The notes under the pieces: generated by a model
Told to the model about the DNA's origin: nothing
What the model saw: only the letters and a program-made list of their open reading frames with translations
Databases searched by the model: none
Assembly: GCA_023411395.1 (NCBI GenBank)
Contig: JAEYOV010000024.1
Coordinates: 1-50,949, forward strand
DNA: 50,949 bases
DNA from: Bacillota bacterium
GTDB taxonomy: Bacteria; Bacillota; Clostridia; Christensenellales; Aristaeellaceae
Direction of reading: 5' to 3'
Shown: positions 42,642-50,947 of the stretch, piece after piece
Numbering within the stretch: the stretch's first letter is position 1
How the letters are laid out: the number at the start of each line of letters is the position of its first letter
Position numbers and translations under genes: made by a program

Positions 42642-44030
42642 CTACAGCAAGCCTATTGTGTTCCACCAAAATACTTCGAACAGAATGATCACCAGGACTA
42701 CGGCCGTCTGCAAAAGGCCCATACGGAACACTTCGCTGTTTCCATATCCGCCGGCTTGGTCACCCACACCCACCAGCAGGTTCATATGATGGAATGGCAG
42801 CAGCCAGTGCAGCGCTACCGCCGTATAGGTTAAAAATGCCGGAACAAGCGGCGACATTCCCGCCTGTGCGCCAAAGGCGATCATGGCGGGCGCAGCGATG
42901 CCCAGCACGGCCAGGGTGCTGCCCAATACCATGTGCAGCGGGATGCAGATAAGCGCCGTAAGCAGGGCAAACAAAAGGGGCGCGGCGGGCGGCGCCGCGG
43001 GCAGAAGCTGCGCAACCACCCAGGCATTCATCCCCGTCGCTTTGCCTACCGTGCCAATGGCCAAAGCCGCCGTTAAAAACAGCAGCGTTCCCATGGGGAC
43101 GGCAGACCATGATTTTGCGTCCATCACACGGATGGGCGGGCTGGCCAGCAGGACCACGGCCAGTACGGCCACCCAGCCGGGGGCGATGCCGTGGAGCGAA
43201 TCCGTCGCCCACAGGACCACGGAAAGCAGGATGACGGCCAAAACCAGCTTTTCCTGCCGCCCCATGGGGCCCATTTCAGCCCGGTGCTTTGCGATTTCCG
43301 CCATGTCCAGGGCGAAGTGCTTGGGTTTGGGGAACAGGATTGTCTGTGCCAGAAAGGTCAGGAGCGTTGCGGCAAGGCCCGGCGGTCCCATGTACACAAG
43401 CCAGTTCAGCCAGCTTACGGAAACGCCTGCGAAGCTTGCGATGGCCGGGTTCAGCGTGCTGTCGCCCGTTAAAAGGATCATGGCGGTTGGAATGGACCCC
43501 GCGAAAACCGCCAGACCTACGTTGACCGCGTGCTTCTTTTCCAGCCTTGCCGCGCGGATGACATGCTCCATAATGGACATGATCAAAAACGACCGCGGCC
43601 AGGGATGCGGGATCATGAAGCTCAGCGCAAAGCCCAGCACATAGCAGAAAAGCAGTATGCCCCTGTAGGATCGGACGAAGCGCTGAATCAGGTACAATGC
43701 CATCCGCTGCCCCAGCCCGCTCTGGCGGACCGCCGCCGCCAGCAGAAAGCCGCCTATGACCAGGTACATGGTGGGGGTGGTCCACAATTGAAAGACCAGG
43801 GAGCCGGGAACTACGTCCTTGGGCAAAAAAAGGCTGTATCCCAGCAAAAGGGCGGCTGAGGAAAAGCCCGGATGCATTGCGCCTGTGGCCCACCAGGCCA
43901 CCGCCATCAGGCTCAGCGCCAGACAGCGCCGGCCTGCCTCGGGCAGCCCTTGAATGGGCAACAACCAAATCAGGACGCATACAAAAAGCCCGCCCCCAAA
44001 CCCTATCAGTTGTTTGCGGTTTTCTTTCAT
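42642..44030 (-). CDS. SLC13/DASS-type carboxylate transporter
   Basis: This 462-residue integral membrane protein has about 12 helices and the divalent anion:sodium symporter pattern: an N-terminal half with LWTTPTMYLVIGGFLLAAAV, GSIPTAMILLTGDSTLNPAI in the first substrate/Na+ hairpin, and LICIPLHMVLGSTLAVLGIAAPAM in the second. Substrates of the family are di- and tricarboxylates or related organic acids. The ATG overlaps the ptb stop (ATGA), so it is coupled to butyryl-phosphate metabolism and may export the acid product or exchange it. Confidence 0.85.
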   Translation of the reverse strand: MKENRKQLIGFGGGLFVCVLIWLLPIQGLPEAGRRCLALSLMAVAWWATGAMHPGFSSAALLLGYSLFLPKDVVPGSLVFQLWTTPTMYLVIGGFLLAAAVRQSGLGQRMALYLIQRFVRSYRGILLFCYVLGFALSFMIPHPWPRSFLIMSIMEHVIRAARLEKKHAVNVGLAVFAGSIPTAMILLTGDSTLNPAIASFAGVSVSWLNWLVYMGPPGLAATLLTFLAQTILFPKPKHFALDMAEIAKHRAEMGPMGRQEKLVLAVILLSVVLWATDSLHGIAPGWVAVLAVVLLASPPIRVMDAKSWSAVPMGTLLFLTAALAIGTVGKATGMNAWVVAQLLPAAPPAAPLLFALLTALICIPLHMVLGSTLAVLGIAAPAMIAFGAQAGMSPLVPAFLTYTAVALHWLLPFHHMNLLVGVGDQAGGYGNSEVFRMGLLQTAVVLVIILFEVFWWNTIGLL

Positions 44031-44932
44031 AGCGATTGCAGGATGGCCACCAAAATAGCGTTCAGCTTGTCTTTGGGGGTATCGGTGCGGGAGGTCATGA
44101 CCACCGGCACGGCAGTGCCCGTTACCGCCCCGGCGTTGGGGAACCTGGCGTAATACGTTAAGGACTTGCAGAAAATGTTGCCCGCGTTGATGTCCGGCAG
44201 CAGCAGGATATCGGCGCAGCCGGCCACCTCGCTTACAATTCCCTTATGGCGTGCGGCTTCCGGGCTGATGGCATTGTCCAGCCCCAGGGGGCCGTCCACG
44301 ATGCAGCCCTTGATTTGCCCCCGCTGCTGCGCCTTGCTGAGCATGGCCGCGTCGATGGTAGCCGGCATGTTGGGATTGATGACCTCCACCGGGGCCAGAA
44401 CCGCTACCTTGGGTTTGTCCCAGCCCAGCTTGTGGGCCAGCGCTACGGCGTTTTGAAGGATTTTCACCTTTTCGGCGTACACGGGGGCAATGTTGATCAC
44501 GCAGTCGGTGATCAAAAACAGCCGCTGCTCATGAATATCCTCCACCACAATGGAATGGCTGATCAGCGCCTGCTCCGGCACAAAGCCGAAATCCTTGTTC
44601 AATATGGCCCGCATAAAGCTGGCGGTCTGCAAAAGCCCTTTCATGGGGATATCGGCCTTCCCCTGGGCCACCAGGCGGCAGGCGGTAAGGGCCGCTTCCT
44701 GCTCTCCCGCCGCTTCCATGATCTCATAGGACGCCGCGTCCTCGCCCAGGGCGCTCAGTTCCGCCAGGATGCCCTTGGTGTTGCCTACAAGAACGGCATC
44801 CACGATGCCCCTGCGCCTGGCGTCCACCACGGCGGACAGTGCGTCATGGTCATGGGCGCCCGCCAGGGCGATGGTCTTTTTCACCCCCAGCCCCAGCACA
44901 TGCTGTTCAATTTGCGCAAAGCCTTGAAACAT
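44027..44932 (-). CDS. ptb: Phosphate butyryltransferase
   Basis: This 301-residue enzyme of the phosphate acetyl/butyryltransferase family catalyses acyl-CoA + phosphate to acyl phosphate + CoA. Motifs: PMKGLLQTASFMRAILNK, LFLITDCVINIAP, LAPVEVINPNMPATIDA, VDGPLGLDNAIS and LLLPDINAGNIFCKSLTY. Length matches Ptb (about 300) rather than Pta (about 330). It lies 15 bp after buk in the same transcript. With the upstream oxidoreductase, the acyl group could be isobutyryl or another branched chain instead of butyryl. Confidence 0.93.
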   Translation of the reverse strand: MFQGFAQIEQHVLGLGVKKTIALAGAHDHDALSAVVDARRRGIVDAVLVGNTKGILAELSALGEDAASYEIMEAAGEQEAALTACRLVAQGKADIPMKGLLQTASFMRAILNKDFGFVPEQALISHSIVVEDIHEQRLFLITDCVINIAPVYAEKVKILQNAVALAHKLGWDKPKVAVLAPVEVINPNMPATIDAAMLSKAQQRGQIKGCIVDGPLGLDNAISPEAARHKGIVSEVAGCADILLLPDINAGNIFCKSLTYYARFPNAGAVTGTAVPVVMTSRTDTPKDKLNAILVAILQSL

Positions 44933-44947
44933 ACGCTCTCCCCCTAT

Positions 44948-46018
44948 TTATTTCAGCTCTTTCAGCGGTTCCGTGCCCCTGAACATTTCCAGGCTGCTTA
45001 GCGCCAGCGACTGCATTTCAAACTCGCCGGGATACAGGATAACCGGCGCGATAAACCGGACCATGCTTTCGATGTAACCGGTCAGGCGCTTGGAGTTGGC
45101 CATGCCGCCGGTGATAAGTACGGCGTCCACCTGGCCGTGCAGCACCGCGGCGCAGGCGGCAATTTCCTTGCCCACCTGATAGCACATGGCGTCCAGCACC
45201 TGGCCGCAATATTCTTCCCCCGCTTCGGCCCGGTTTTCCACGGCCAGCGCGTCGTTCTCCCCCAGGTAGGCCATCATGCCCCCCAGGCCGTTGAGCTTCT
45301 TTTTCATTTGCTGGTGTGTAAACTCGCCGGAGAAGCACATGTCCACCAGCGCGCCCACGGGCAGCGTTCCGGTGCGGTTGGTGGAAAAGGGGCCGTCACC
45401 CGTCAGGCCGTTGTTGGCGTCAATGATCCGGCCCTTTTGATGGGCGGCCACGCTGATCCCGCCGCCCATATGGGCTACCACCAGATTCAGATCCTGATAG
45501 TTTTTGCCCGCGTCCCTGGCATATTGCTTGCCCACCGCCCGGTGGTTCAGGGCGTGAAAGCTGGAACGCCGCGGCATATCCGGCAGGCCGCTGAAGCGGG
45601 CCAGGGGCTCGAATTCATCGGTGGTAGGGGGGTCCACCGTCAAAGCCACGGGGCCGTGCCTGGAAAGGGAAACGGCAATTTTCAGCCCCAGGTCGCAGGC
45701 ATGGTTGCCATACTTCATGCTGGCGGACTGGCTGAGCATCAGGTCGTTGATGCGGTATACGCCGCCCTCCAGGGGTACGGTATGCCCGCCCCTTGTGACA
45801 ATGGCGTCCAGCCCGCTTATATCGATGCCGTGGCGGGAAAGGCAATCCTCCACGGCGTGCAGGCGGTAATCATGCTGGTCCCATATGGTGGAAAATTCCC
45901 TGATCTCCTCCGCCTTGTGAACGATGTTCTCTTTCACCTTGCAGGTTTCGTTTTCATAATAGGCAAACTTGGTGGAGGTGGAGCCCAGATTGATGGCGGC
46001 AATTTTGTATATTTTCAT
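44948..46018 (-). CDS. buk: Butyrate (or branched-chain fatty acid) kinase
   Basis: This 356-residue acetokinase-superfamily enzyme makes ATP from acyl phosphate: butyryl or isobutyryl phosphate + ADP to the acid + ATP. Signature blocks: NLGSTSTKFAYYE at the N-terminus, VTRGGHTVPLEGGVYRI, HMGGGISVAAHQKGRIID followed by GDGPFSTNRTGTLP, and ITGGMANSKRLTGYI near the C-terminus. Length is typical for Buk. SD GAGGTG is 4 nt before the ATG. A 133-bp gap with a hairpin separates it from the oxidoreductase genes. Confidence 0.95.
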   Translation of the reverse strand: MKIYKIAAINLGSTSTKFAYYENETCKVKENIVHKAEEIREFSTIWDQHDYRLHAVEDCLSRHGIDISGLDAIVTRGGHTVPLEGGVYRINDLMLSQSASMKYGNHACDLGLKIAVSLSRHGPVALTVDPPTTDEFEPLARFSGLPDMPRRSSFHALNHRAVGKQYARDAGKNYQDLNLVVAHMGGGISVAAHQKGRIIDANNGLTGDGPFSTNRTGTLPVGALVDMCFSGEFTHQQMKKKLNGLGGMMAYLGENDALAVENRAEAGEEYCGQVLDAMCYQVGKEIAACAAVLHGQVDAVLITGGMANSKRLTGYIESMVRFIAPVILYPGEFEMQSLALSSLEMFRGTEPLKELK

Positions 46019-46048
46019 ACGGCACCTCGCTTCCTGAAGTTTTTAGGG

Positions 46049-46111
46049 AGCCGCGCCAGCGGGAGGAAGGTGCGCAAAATGCGCATGCTGCTTCCATCCG
46101 CCTGCGCGGCT
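46049..46111 (-). terminator. Structured spacer between oxidoreductase and buk
   Basis: AGCCGCGC and GCGCGGCT form the base of a long hairpin with GCGG/CCGC pairing inside and a GCGC...GCGC apical stem. No T-run follows on the minus strand. It is probably an attenuator or mRNA-processing site that sets different levels for the two halves of the operon. Confidence 0.5.
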
Positions 46112-46151
46112 GCTTGGCAGGAACTATTAAATTGGAAAGGGAAGCGGTATA

Positions 46152-47024
46152 TTATTGCGCGGCTTCCTGCGCAAGGCGTTGGTAGGCGTTGCGCACTTCA
46201 TTTTCCACGGCGGCGGCTGCTTCCGGCGATACGCCCTTGAAGCGGCGCTGCAGCTTCAGGTAATCGGCAATGGGCTTGAATTCCTTGATCTTGCTGTTGA
46301 TGGTCACTTTGCCGTTTTCGTATTCATAGAGGATCCACGCGCCGGTCTGAACGGCCAGGCGGCAAACCTCAATGGACAGGCAGGGCTCAAAGCCCCAGCC
46401 GGTGGGGCAGGGCGTGTGGATGTGCAAAAGCGCCGGCCCGTCGGCATCCTTGGCCTTTTGCACCTTCTTGCGCAAATCCGGTATGTTGGCCACGCTGGCC
46501 GACGCGCAGTAAGGGATATCGTGGGCCATGGCGATGCGCAGCAGGTTCTTCCGCCCCGTGGGCTTGCCGCCGGGCGTTGTGGTGGTCCAGGCCGCCAGGG
46601 GGGTGGAGCTGCTGCCCTGGATGCCCGTGTTCATGTATGCTTCATTGTCGTAACAGATATACAGCACCTTGTCCCTGCGCTCCAGCATGCCGGACAGGGA
46701 CTGCAGGCCGATATCCACCGTACCGCCGTCCCCGGCAAAGCCCAGGACCGTGGTGTGGTAATTTCCCTGCGCCTCATACCCCGCGCGGATACCGGCGGCA
46801 TAGGCCGCCGTGTTTTCCAAATTCCCCTGAAAAGCGGAAACCCGCATGCCCGTTTCCCGGCCATAGCCGCAGAACAGCGCCGAGCACCCCGGCGGGATGA
46901 CGACGGTCACGTCCTGGCCCAGCACGGAAAGCACATTGCGCATGATCAGCTCCATGCCGCAGCCTGCGCAGGCGCTGACACCATGGGCAATATAATCGTC
47001 GGCTTCCGTCATGATTCTGATCAT
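46152..47024 (-). CDS. 2-oxoacid:ferredoxin oxidoreductase, beta subunit
   Basis: This 290-residue thiamine-diphosphate-binding subunit of the pyruvate/2-oxoisovalerate type has TPP site GFAGDGGTVDIG and ICYDNEAYMNTGIQGSSSTP; Fe-S ligands in SACAGCGM, PPGCS and PYCAS; and the family block HIHTPCPTGWGFEP. It couples oxidative decarboxylation of a 2-oxoacid to ferredoxin reduction. ATG 47024 overlaps the alpha stop (ATGA). Pyruvate and branched-chain 2-oxoacid enzymes are close here; the ptb-buk context slightly favours a branched-chain substrate. Confidence 0.92.
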   Translation of the reverse strand: MIRIMTEADDYIAHGVSACAGCGMELIMRNVLSVLGQDVTVVIPPGCSALFCGYGRETGMRVSAFQGNLENTAAYAAGIRAGYEAQGNYHTTVLGFAGDGGTVDIGLQSLSGMLERRDKVLYICYDNEAYMNTGIQGSSSTPLAAWTTTTPGGKPTGRKNLLRIAMAHDIPYCASASVANIPDLRKKVQKAKDADGPALLHIHTPCPTGWGFEPCLSIEVCRLAVQTGAWILYEYENGKVTINSKIKEFKPIADYLKLQRRFKGVSPEAAAAVENEVRNAYQRLAQEAAQ

Positions 47025-48220
47025 ACGCACACCTGCCTTACATTCAAAGCGTCCTCGGTTTTGCAGTCGATCCACACGGGCGCGTCAAACACATCGCCCT
47101 GTTCCGCAAGAATGTCAAGAAATACCTGCTCGATGGTGGCGGTATGCACATCCCTGCCCGCAAGGCCGGCAATATACCCTTTTACCTGCCGCCGGCCCGA
47201 AAGGGCGGACTTCACTTCCAGCCACACGGGGGTGCCCTGGGCGCCAAAGCCGTTGGTTCTGTCCAGGACGGCCACCTTTTGCACATCCCCGATCACATCC
47301 CTGAGCATTTGGGCGGGGAAAGGACGGAAGCAGGTAATCTTCACGGCGCCCACCTTCATGCCCCTTTGGCGCAGCGTATCCACCACGTATTTGGCCGTGC
47401 CGGACATGGACCCCAGGGTGATGATGACGGCGGCGGCGTCCTCGGTGCGGTAGCCTTCCACGGCGGCTTTCTTCCGGCCAAAGCGCTTTTCAAAATCCGC
47501 AAACACCTCGGCCATGACCTGCTTGGAATTTTCAAAAGCCAACGCCTGCTGGTACTTCATTTCCGTTACTTCCACGGGGGAAGTAAGGTTGTCGATGACC
47601 ACCGGGTTCATGGGGTCCAGCACGTAGTTTTTAGGCACGTACTTGCCCAGGAAATCATCCACCTGCTTTTCATCCGGTACAAGCACCTTCTGCATGGAAT
47701 GGGACAGGAAAAAACCGTCCAGACAGACCATGGCAGGTGTCTGCACACGCTCATCCTCCGCGATTTTATAAGCGCAGAGCATGGTGTCGTACACATCCTG
47801 CACGTTTTCGCAATAGAACTGCATCCAGCCGCTGTCCCGCTCCGCCATGGAATCCTGATGGTCGCACCACAGGCTCCAGGGGGAAGCAATGGAACGGTTC
47901 ACGATAGGCATCACAATGGGTACGCGGCAGCCTGAGGCCACGCAGACCACCTCATGCATCAGCGCCAGGCCATTGGAGGCGGTGGCCGTGGCGGCCCGGA
48001 CGCCGGTAAGCTGCGCGCCGATGCAGCAGGACATGGCGCTGTGCTCGGATTCCACGCGGATGTAGCGGGCGTTCAATTCGCCGCTTTCCACGATCTCGGA
48101 CAGCTTTTCGGAAATGGAGCTTTGAGGGGTGATGGGGTAGGCCGAGATCACTTGCACGCGTGCCATTTTCATGGCTTCCACCGCGGCGGCGTTCCCATCG
48201 AGCATTTTGTAATGGGCCAT
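47021..48220 (-). CDS. 2-oxoacid:ferredoxin oxidoreductase, alpha subunit
   Basis: This 399-residue subunit has the transketolase pyrimidine-binding domain: GNAAAVEAMKMARVQVISAYPITPQSS at the start, YIRVESEHSAMSCCIGAQL, and DHQDSMAERDSGWMQFYCEN, then the C-terminal domain with ITLGSMSGTAKYVVDTLRQRG. It forms the active site with the beta subunit. ATG 48220 overlaps the TAA of the delta gene (TAATG). An open frame upstream of this start is only the overlapping delta region. Confidence 0.93.
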   Translation of the reverse strand: MAHYKMLDGNAAAVEAMKMARVQVISAYPITPQSSISEKLSEIVESGELNARYIRVESEHSAMSCCIGAQLTGVRAATATASNGLALMHEVVCVASGCRVPIVMPIVNRSIASPWSLWCDHQDSMAERDSGWMQFYCENVQDVYDTMLCAYKIAEDERVQTPAMVCLDGFFLSHSMQKVLVPDEKQVDDFLGKYVPKNYVLDPMNPVVIDNLTSPVEVTEMKYQQALAFENSKQVMAEVFADFEKRFGRKKAAVEGYRTEDAAAVIITLGSMSGTAKYVVDTLRQRGMKVGAVKITCFRPFPAQMLRDVIGDVQKVAVLDRTNGFGAQGTPVWLEVKSALSGRRQVKGYIAGLAGRDVHTATIEQVFLDILAEQGDVFDAPVWIDCKTEDALNVRQVCV

Positions 48221-48528
48221 TATTTTTCCCCTCCTTCTTTGACCATGGCGATGCACTTTTTCGGGCAGACATTGGCGCATATGCCGCAGCCCTTGCAGTA
48301 ATCCCACAGGAAGGTAACGCATTCCGCCTGATCCTTGTGAATGGTGATCACGTTGGTGGGGCAGTACATTTTGCATGTGCCGCACTTGATGCAGGCCTCA
48401 TAGTTCACCTGCGGCCGCTCCAGCCGCCAGCTTCCGGTATTGGAAGAAGAAAACTCCAGCGCGCAGGGCCCCAATAGGCGCTTAGAGCCGGACGGTTTGT
48501 TCGTAAGCTTTTCTGGCTGCGTTTGCAT
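48220..48528 (-). CDS. 2-oxoacid:ferredoxin oxidoreductase, delta (ferredoxin-like) subunit
   Basis: This 102-residue protein has two [4Fe-4S] motifs, CIKCGTCKMYCP and CKGCGICANVCP, that carry electrons from the TPP site to external ferredoxin. The N-terminal NTGSWRLERPQVNYEAC is typical of PorD/VorD. ATG 48528 follows GGTGAG and gives the normal length but overlaps the gamma gene by 47 nt, an unusually long overlap. Confidence 0.93.
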   Translation of the reverse strand: MQTQPEKLTNKPSGSKRLLGPCALEFSSSNTGSWRLERPQVNYEACIKCGTCKMYCPTNVITIHKDQAECVTFLWDYCKGCGICANVCPKKCIAMVKEGGEK

Positions 48529-49036
48529 TCATCTCACCCGCCTTTTTCCCGAAAAATTCCTTTAATGCTTCCTCCAGGGACGCAACGGATACGACGCCCG
48601 TATGGGCAAGCGCGCCAAGCATGGACCCGTTGGGAATGCCGCGGCCTATGGTATCCAGCGCCACCTGGGTCCCGTCCACGTACCAGACCTCTTTGAAACC
48701 GAAGCGGTCGGCGTACATCCTGGCCACGCTTTTATCGGCGGTGTTCAGGACAAGCACTGTGTCCTTATGCTTGCCGGCGCCGACATCCACATGCTTGTCG
48801 GTCATGACCGCATCCAGCACCAGCACGATGTCCGGCTCGTACACATAACAATTGAGCTTGATGGGCGCATCATCCACCATAACATCGGTATAGACGGGCG
48901 CGCCCCGCCGCTCGTGGCCGTACGCCGGGATGGTGACGGCGTGCTTATCCTCGTGAATGGATACCGCCGTGGATAGCACCTTTGCGGCCGTTACCACGCC
49001 CTGGCCGCCCAGGCCGTAAAATTTCAGGCGTTGCAC
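48482..49036 (-). CDS. 2-oxoacid:ferredoxin oxidoreductase, gamma subunit
   Basis: This 184-residue protein opens with FYGLGGQGVVTAAKVLSTA, the CoA-side gamma-domain signature, followed by IPAYGHERRGAPVYTDVMV and GRGIPNGSMLGALAHTG. The start is probably GTG 49036 behind AAGGAG (11 nt); a TTG 11 codons upstream has no SD. Gene order gamma-delta-alpha-beta is that of archaeal and thermophile-type POR/VOR. It lies 40 bp after dctM, so transport and oxidation genes share a transcript. Confidence 0.9.
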   Translation of the reverse strand: MQRLKFYGLGGQGVVTAAKVLSTAVSIHEDKHAVTIPAYGHERRGAPVYTDVMVDDAPIKLNCYVYEPDIVLVLDAVMTDKHVDVGAGKHKDTVLVLNTADKSVARMYADRFGFKEVWYVDGTQVALDTIGRGIPNGSMLGALAHTGVVSVASLEEALKEFFGKKAGEMNANAARKAYEQTVRL

Positions 49037-49076
49037 TTTTGTTTTCACTCCTTCATAAGGCGGATGCAATCATCCG

Positions 49077-50363
49077 CTAAGGTACCATGAACAGGATCAG
49101 TTGCGGGACATAGGTGATGATGGCCAGCGAAACGATCAGGGCCAGCAGCATCCAGCCGACCTTTTTCGACAATGCTTCGATGGATGTTCCGCCAATCCTA
49201 GCGGTGGTAAACAGGCATACGCCAAAGGGCGGCGTCATAAGCCCGATGGCCGTGTTGACGGTGATCATGATCCCGAAGTGTACCAGATTCATGCCGATCT
49301 GGTTTACGATGGGCAGCAACAGCGGCACCATAATGATCAGGATCGCGCTGGTTTCCATAAAGGTTCCCGCGATGAGCAGTATGAAATTGATGATCAAAAG
49401 CAGCGTAAACTTGTCGGAGGTCAGCCTGAGAAGGCTCTCCACAATGGTTTGCGGTATGCGCTCATAGGTGAGGACATAGGCAAACAGGCTTGCGTTTGCA
49501 ATGATGAACATGATGCTTACTGCTGTCTTGGCGGACCGCAGAAAGATTTTGGGCAGGTCGGAGGGCTTCATATCCTTGTAAATGAACAAGCCCACAATGA
49601 CGGCGTATACCACCGCGACAACAGCCGATTCAGTGGGCGTAAAAATGCCGCCGAACACACCGCCGATGAGGATGACAGGCGTAAAAATAGCCCAGATGGC
49701 ATCTTTCAGGGCGTCCCGGCGCTCCTTGCGCACCACGGCCCTGTCCTCGCTGATGACTTCGCCTTTATAGCCGCGTTTCTTGCTGATCGCATAGGCAGTG
49801 ATGATCAGCATCAGGCCCATGATGGCGCCGGCCGGAATGCCGGCAAGATACAGGTCGGAAATGGATGTGCCGGTCAATACGCCGTAGACAACAAAGGAAA
49901 TGCTTGGCGGGATGACAACGCCGATGGGGCTTGAGGAGGCGATGACTGAACAGGCAAAATTCCGCTCATACCCCTTGTTGACCATGGCGGGGATCAATAT
50001 ACAGCCGATGGCGGCGGCCGTGGCTACGCCGGAACCGGAGATGGCAGCGAAGAACATGCAGCCCACAATGGCAATGGTGGCCAGGCCGCCGGTGCGGTGG
50101 CCAAGATAGGCGTTGGCCAGGCGTACCAGGCGTTTGGCGATGCCGCCTGTATTCATTAAATCACCGGCCAGCACAAAGAAGGGGATTGCCAGCAGCGCCA
50201 CCGAATTTACTCCGGCAAACAGCTTTTGTATGGCCACCATGTCCTTCATGCCGGAGGAGAAAATATATAAAAGAGAAGCGCCGCCGATGGTGATGCTTAC
50301 GGGAACGCCCAGAAGCAGCATAACGCCGGCAGCCACAAAGAACAAAACGACAAGCGGGCTCAT
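49077..50363 (-). CDS. dctM: TRAP transporter large permease
   Basis: This 428-residue DctM-type permease has about 12 membrane helices. Conserved blocks: LLAIPFFVLAGDLMNTGGIAKRL, ISGSGVATAAAIG, SSPIGVVIPPSISFVVYGV, GGIFTPTESAVVAVVYA, and TVNTAIGLMTPPFGVCLF near the end. It moves an organic acid with Na+, fed by an external binding protein. The ATG overlaps the dctQ stop (ATGA). Location next to the ferredoxin oxidoreductase suggests import of a 2-oxo- or 2-hydroxy-acid. Confidence 0.95.
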   Translation of the reverse strand: MSPLVVLFFVAAGVMLLLGVPVSITIGGASLLYIFSSGMKDMVAIQKLFAGVNSVALLAIPFFVLAGDLMNTGGIAKRLVRLANAYLGHRTGGLATIAIVGCMFFAAISGSGVATAAAIGCILIPAMVNKGYERNFACSVIASSSPIGVVIPPSISFVVYGVLTGTSISDLYLAGIPAGAIMGLMLIITAYAISKKRGYKGEVISEDRAVVRKERRDALKDAIWAIFTPVILIGGVFGGIFTPTESAVVAVVYAVIVGLFIYKDMKPSDLPKIFLRSAKTAVSIMFIIANASLFAYVLTYERIPQTIVESLLRLTSDKFTLLLIINFILLIAGTFMETSAILIIMVPLLLPIVNQIGMNLVHFGIMITVNTAIGLMTPPFGVCLFTTARIGGTSIEALSKKVGWMLLALIVSLAIITYVPQLILFMVP

Positions 50364-50857
50364 GCGGCGTCACCCCCTCTTTGGGCCGGCTGTGTGAAGA
50401 GCAAGACCAGCTTGAAGGCGATGTATATCACCATCAGGATCATCGAGACTGGAATGATCATATAGATCCAATCCATGGTAATCTGCATATTCGGCGTTTT
50501 TTGCCTGGCTACGATGGGAAGGGTGGACAGGCCGATCTTTGCCATGAAGCCGCAGTAGGCAAGGCTGATAAGATATTGGATCACCTTTATGACTTTGTAG
50601 GATACGCCTTTGAGCAGTTCATCCAAAATGGTAACACTGATGTGGCCATCATGGCTGGACAATACCGCACCGCCGATAAAAATCATGTAGATCATTAAAA
50701 AGCGGGACAATTCTTCGCTCCATGCAAAGCCTGTGGAAAAAACGTACCGCAAAACCACCTGCAGGAACATGACCAGAACCATGACCATCAGGGCGGTCAG
50801 CATCACCCATTCCAAAGCTTTGGCTGCCTTGCCAAGTATTTTGCTGAGGGAATTCAA
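50360..50857 (-). CDS. dctQ: TRAP transporter small permease
   Basis: This 165-residue protein has four membrane helices, with the DctQ core VMFLQVVLRYVFSTGFAWSEELSRFLMIYMIFIGGAV (read in part as LQVVLRYVF and WSEELSRFL). TTG 50857 is chosen because AAGGAGG lies 8 nt upstream and length then matches the family; longer frames add a basic, unconserved leader. It pairs with dctM, which it overlaps by 4 nt. The dctP binding-protein gene is not in the window and may lie just beyond the right edge. Confidence 0.92.
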   Translation of the reverse strand: MNSLSKILGKAAKALEWVMLTALMVMVLVMFLQVVLRYVFSTGFAWSEELSRFLMIYMIFIGGAVLSSHDGHISVTILDELLKGVSYKVIKVIQYLISLAYCGFMAKIGLSTLPIVARQKTPNMQITMDWIYMIIPVSMILMVIYIAFKLVLLFTQPAQRGGDAA

Positions 50858-50925
50858 CCAAAAACCCTCCTTCCAGATACGATTGCGGAAAAACCAACCA
50901 TGAGCACGCCGCCATGGCCGGTTTC

Positions 50926-50947
50926 GGGCGGGCATTGCAGCCCGCCC
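50926..50947 (-). terminator. Hairpin upstream of dctQ
   Basis: GGGCGGGC and GCCCGCCC form an 8-bp stem with a 6-nt loop at the right edge, 68 bp upstream of dctQ. It is placed like the hairpin that commonly separates a TRAP binding-protein gene from its permeases. Confidence 0.5.
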
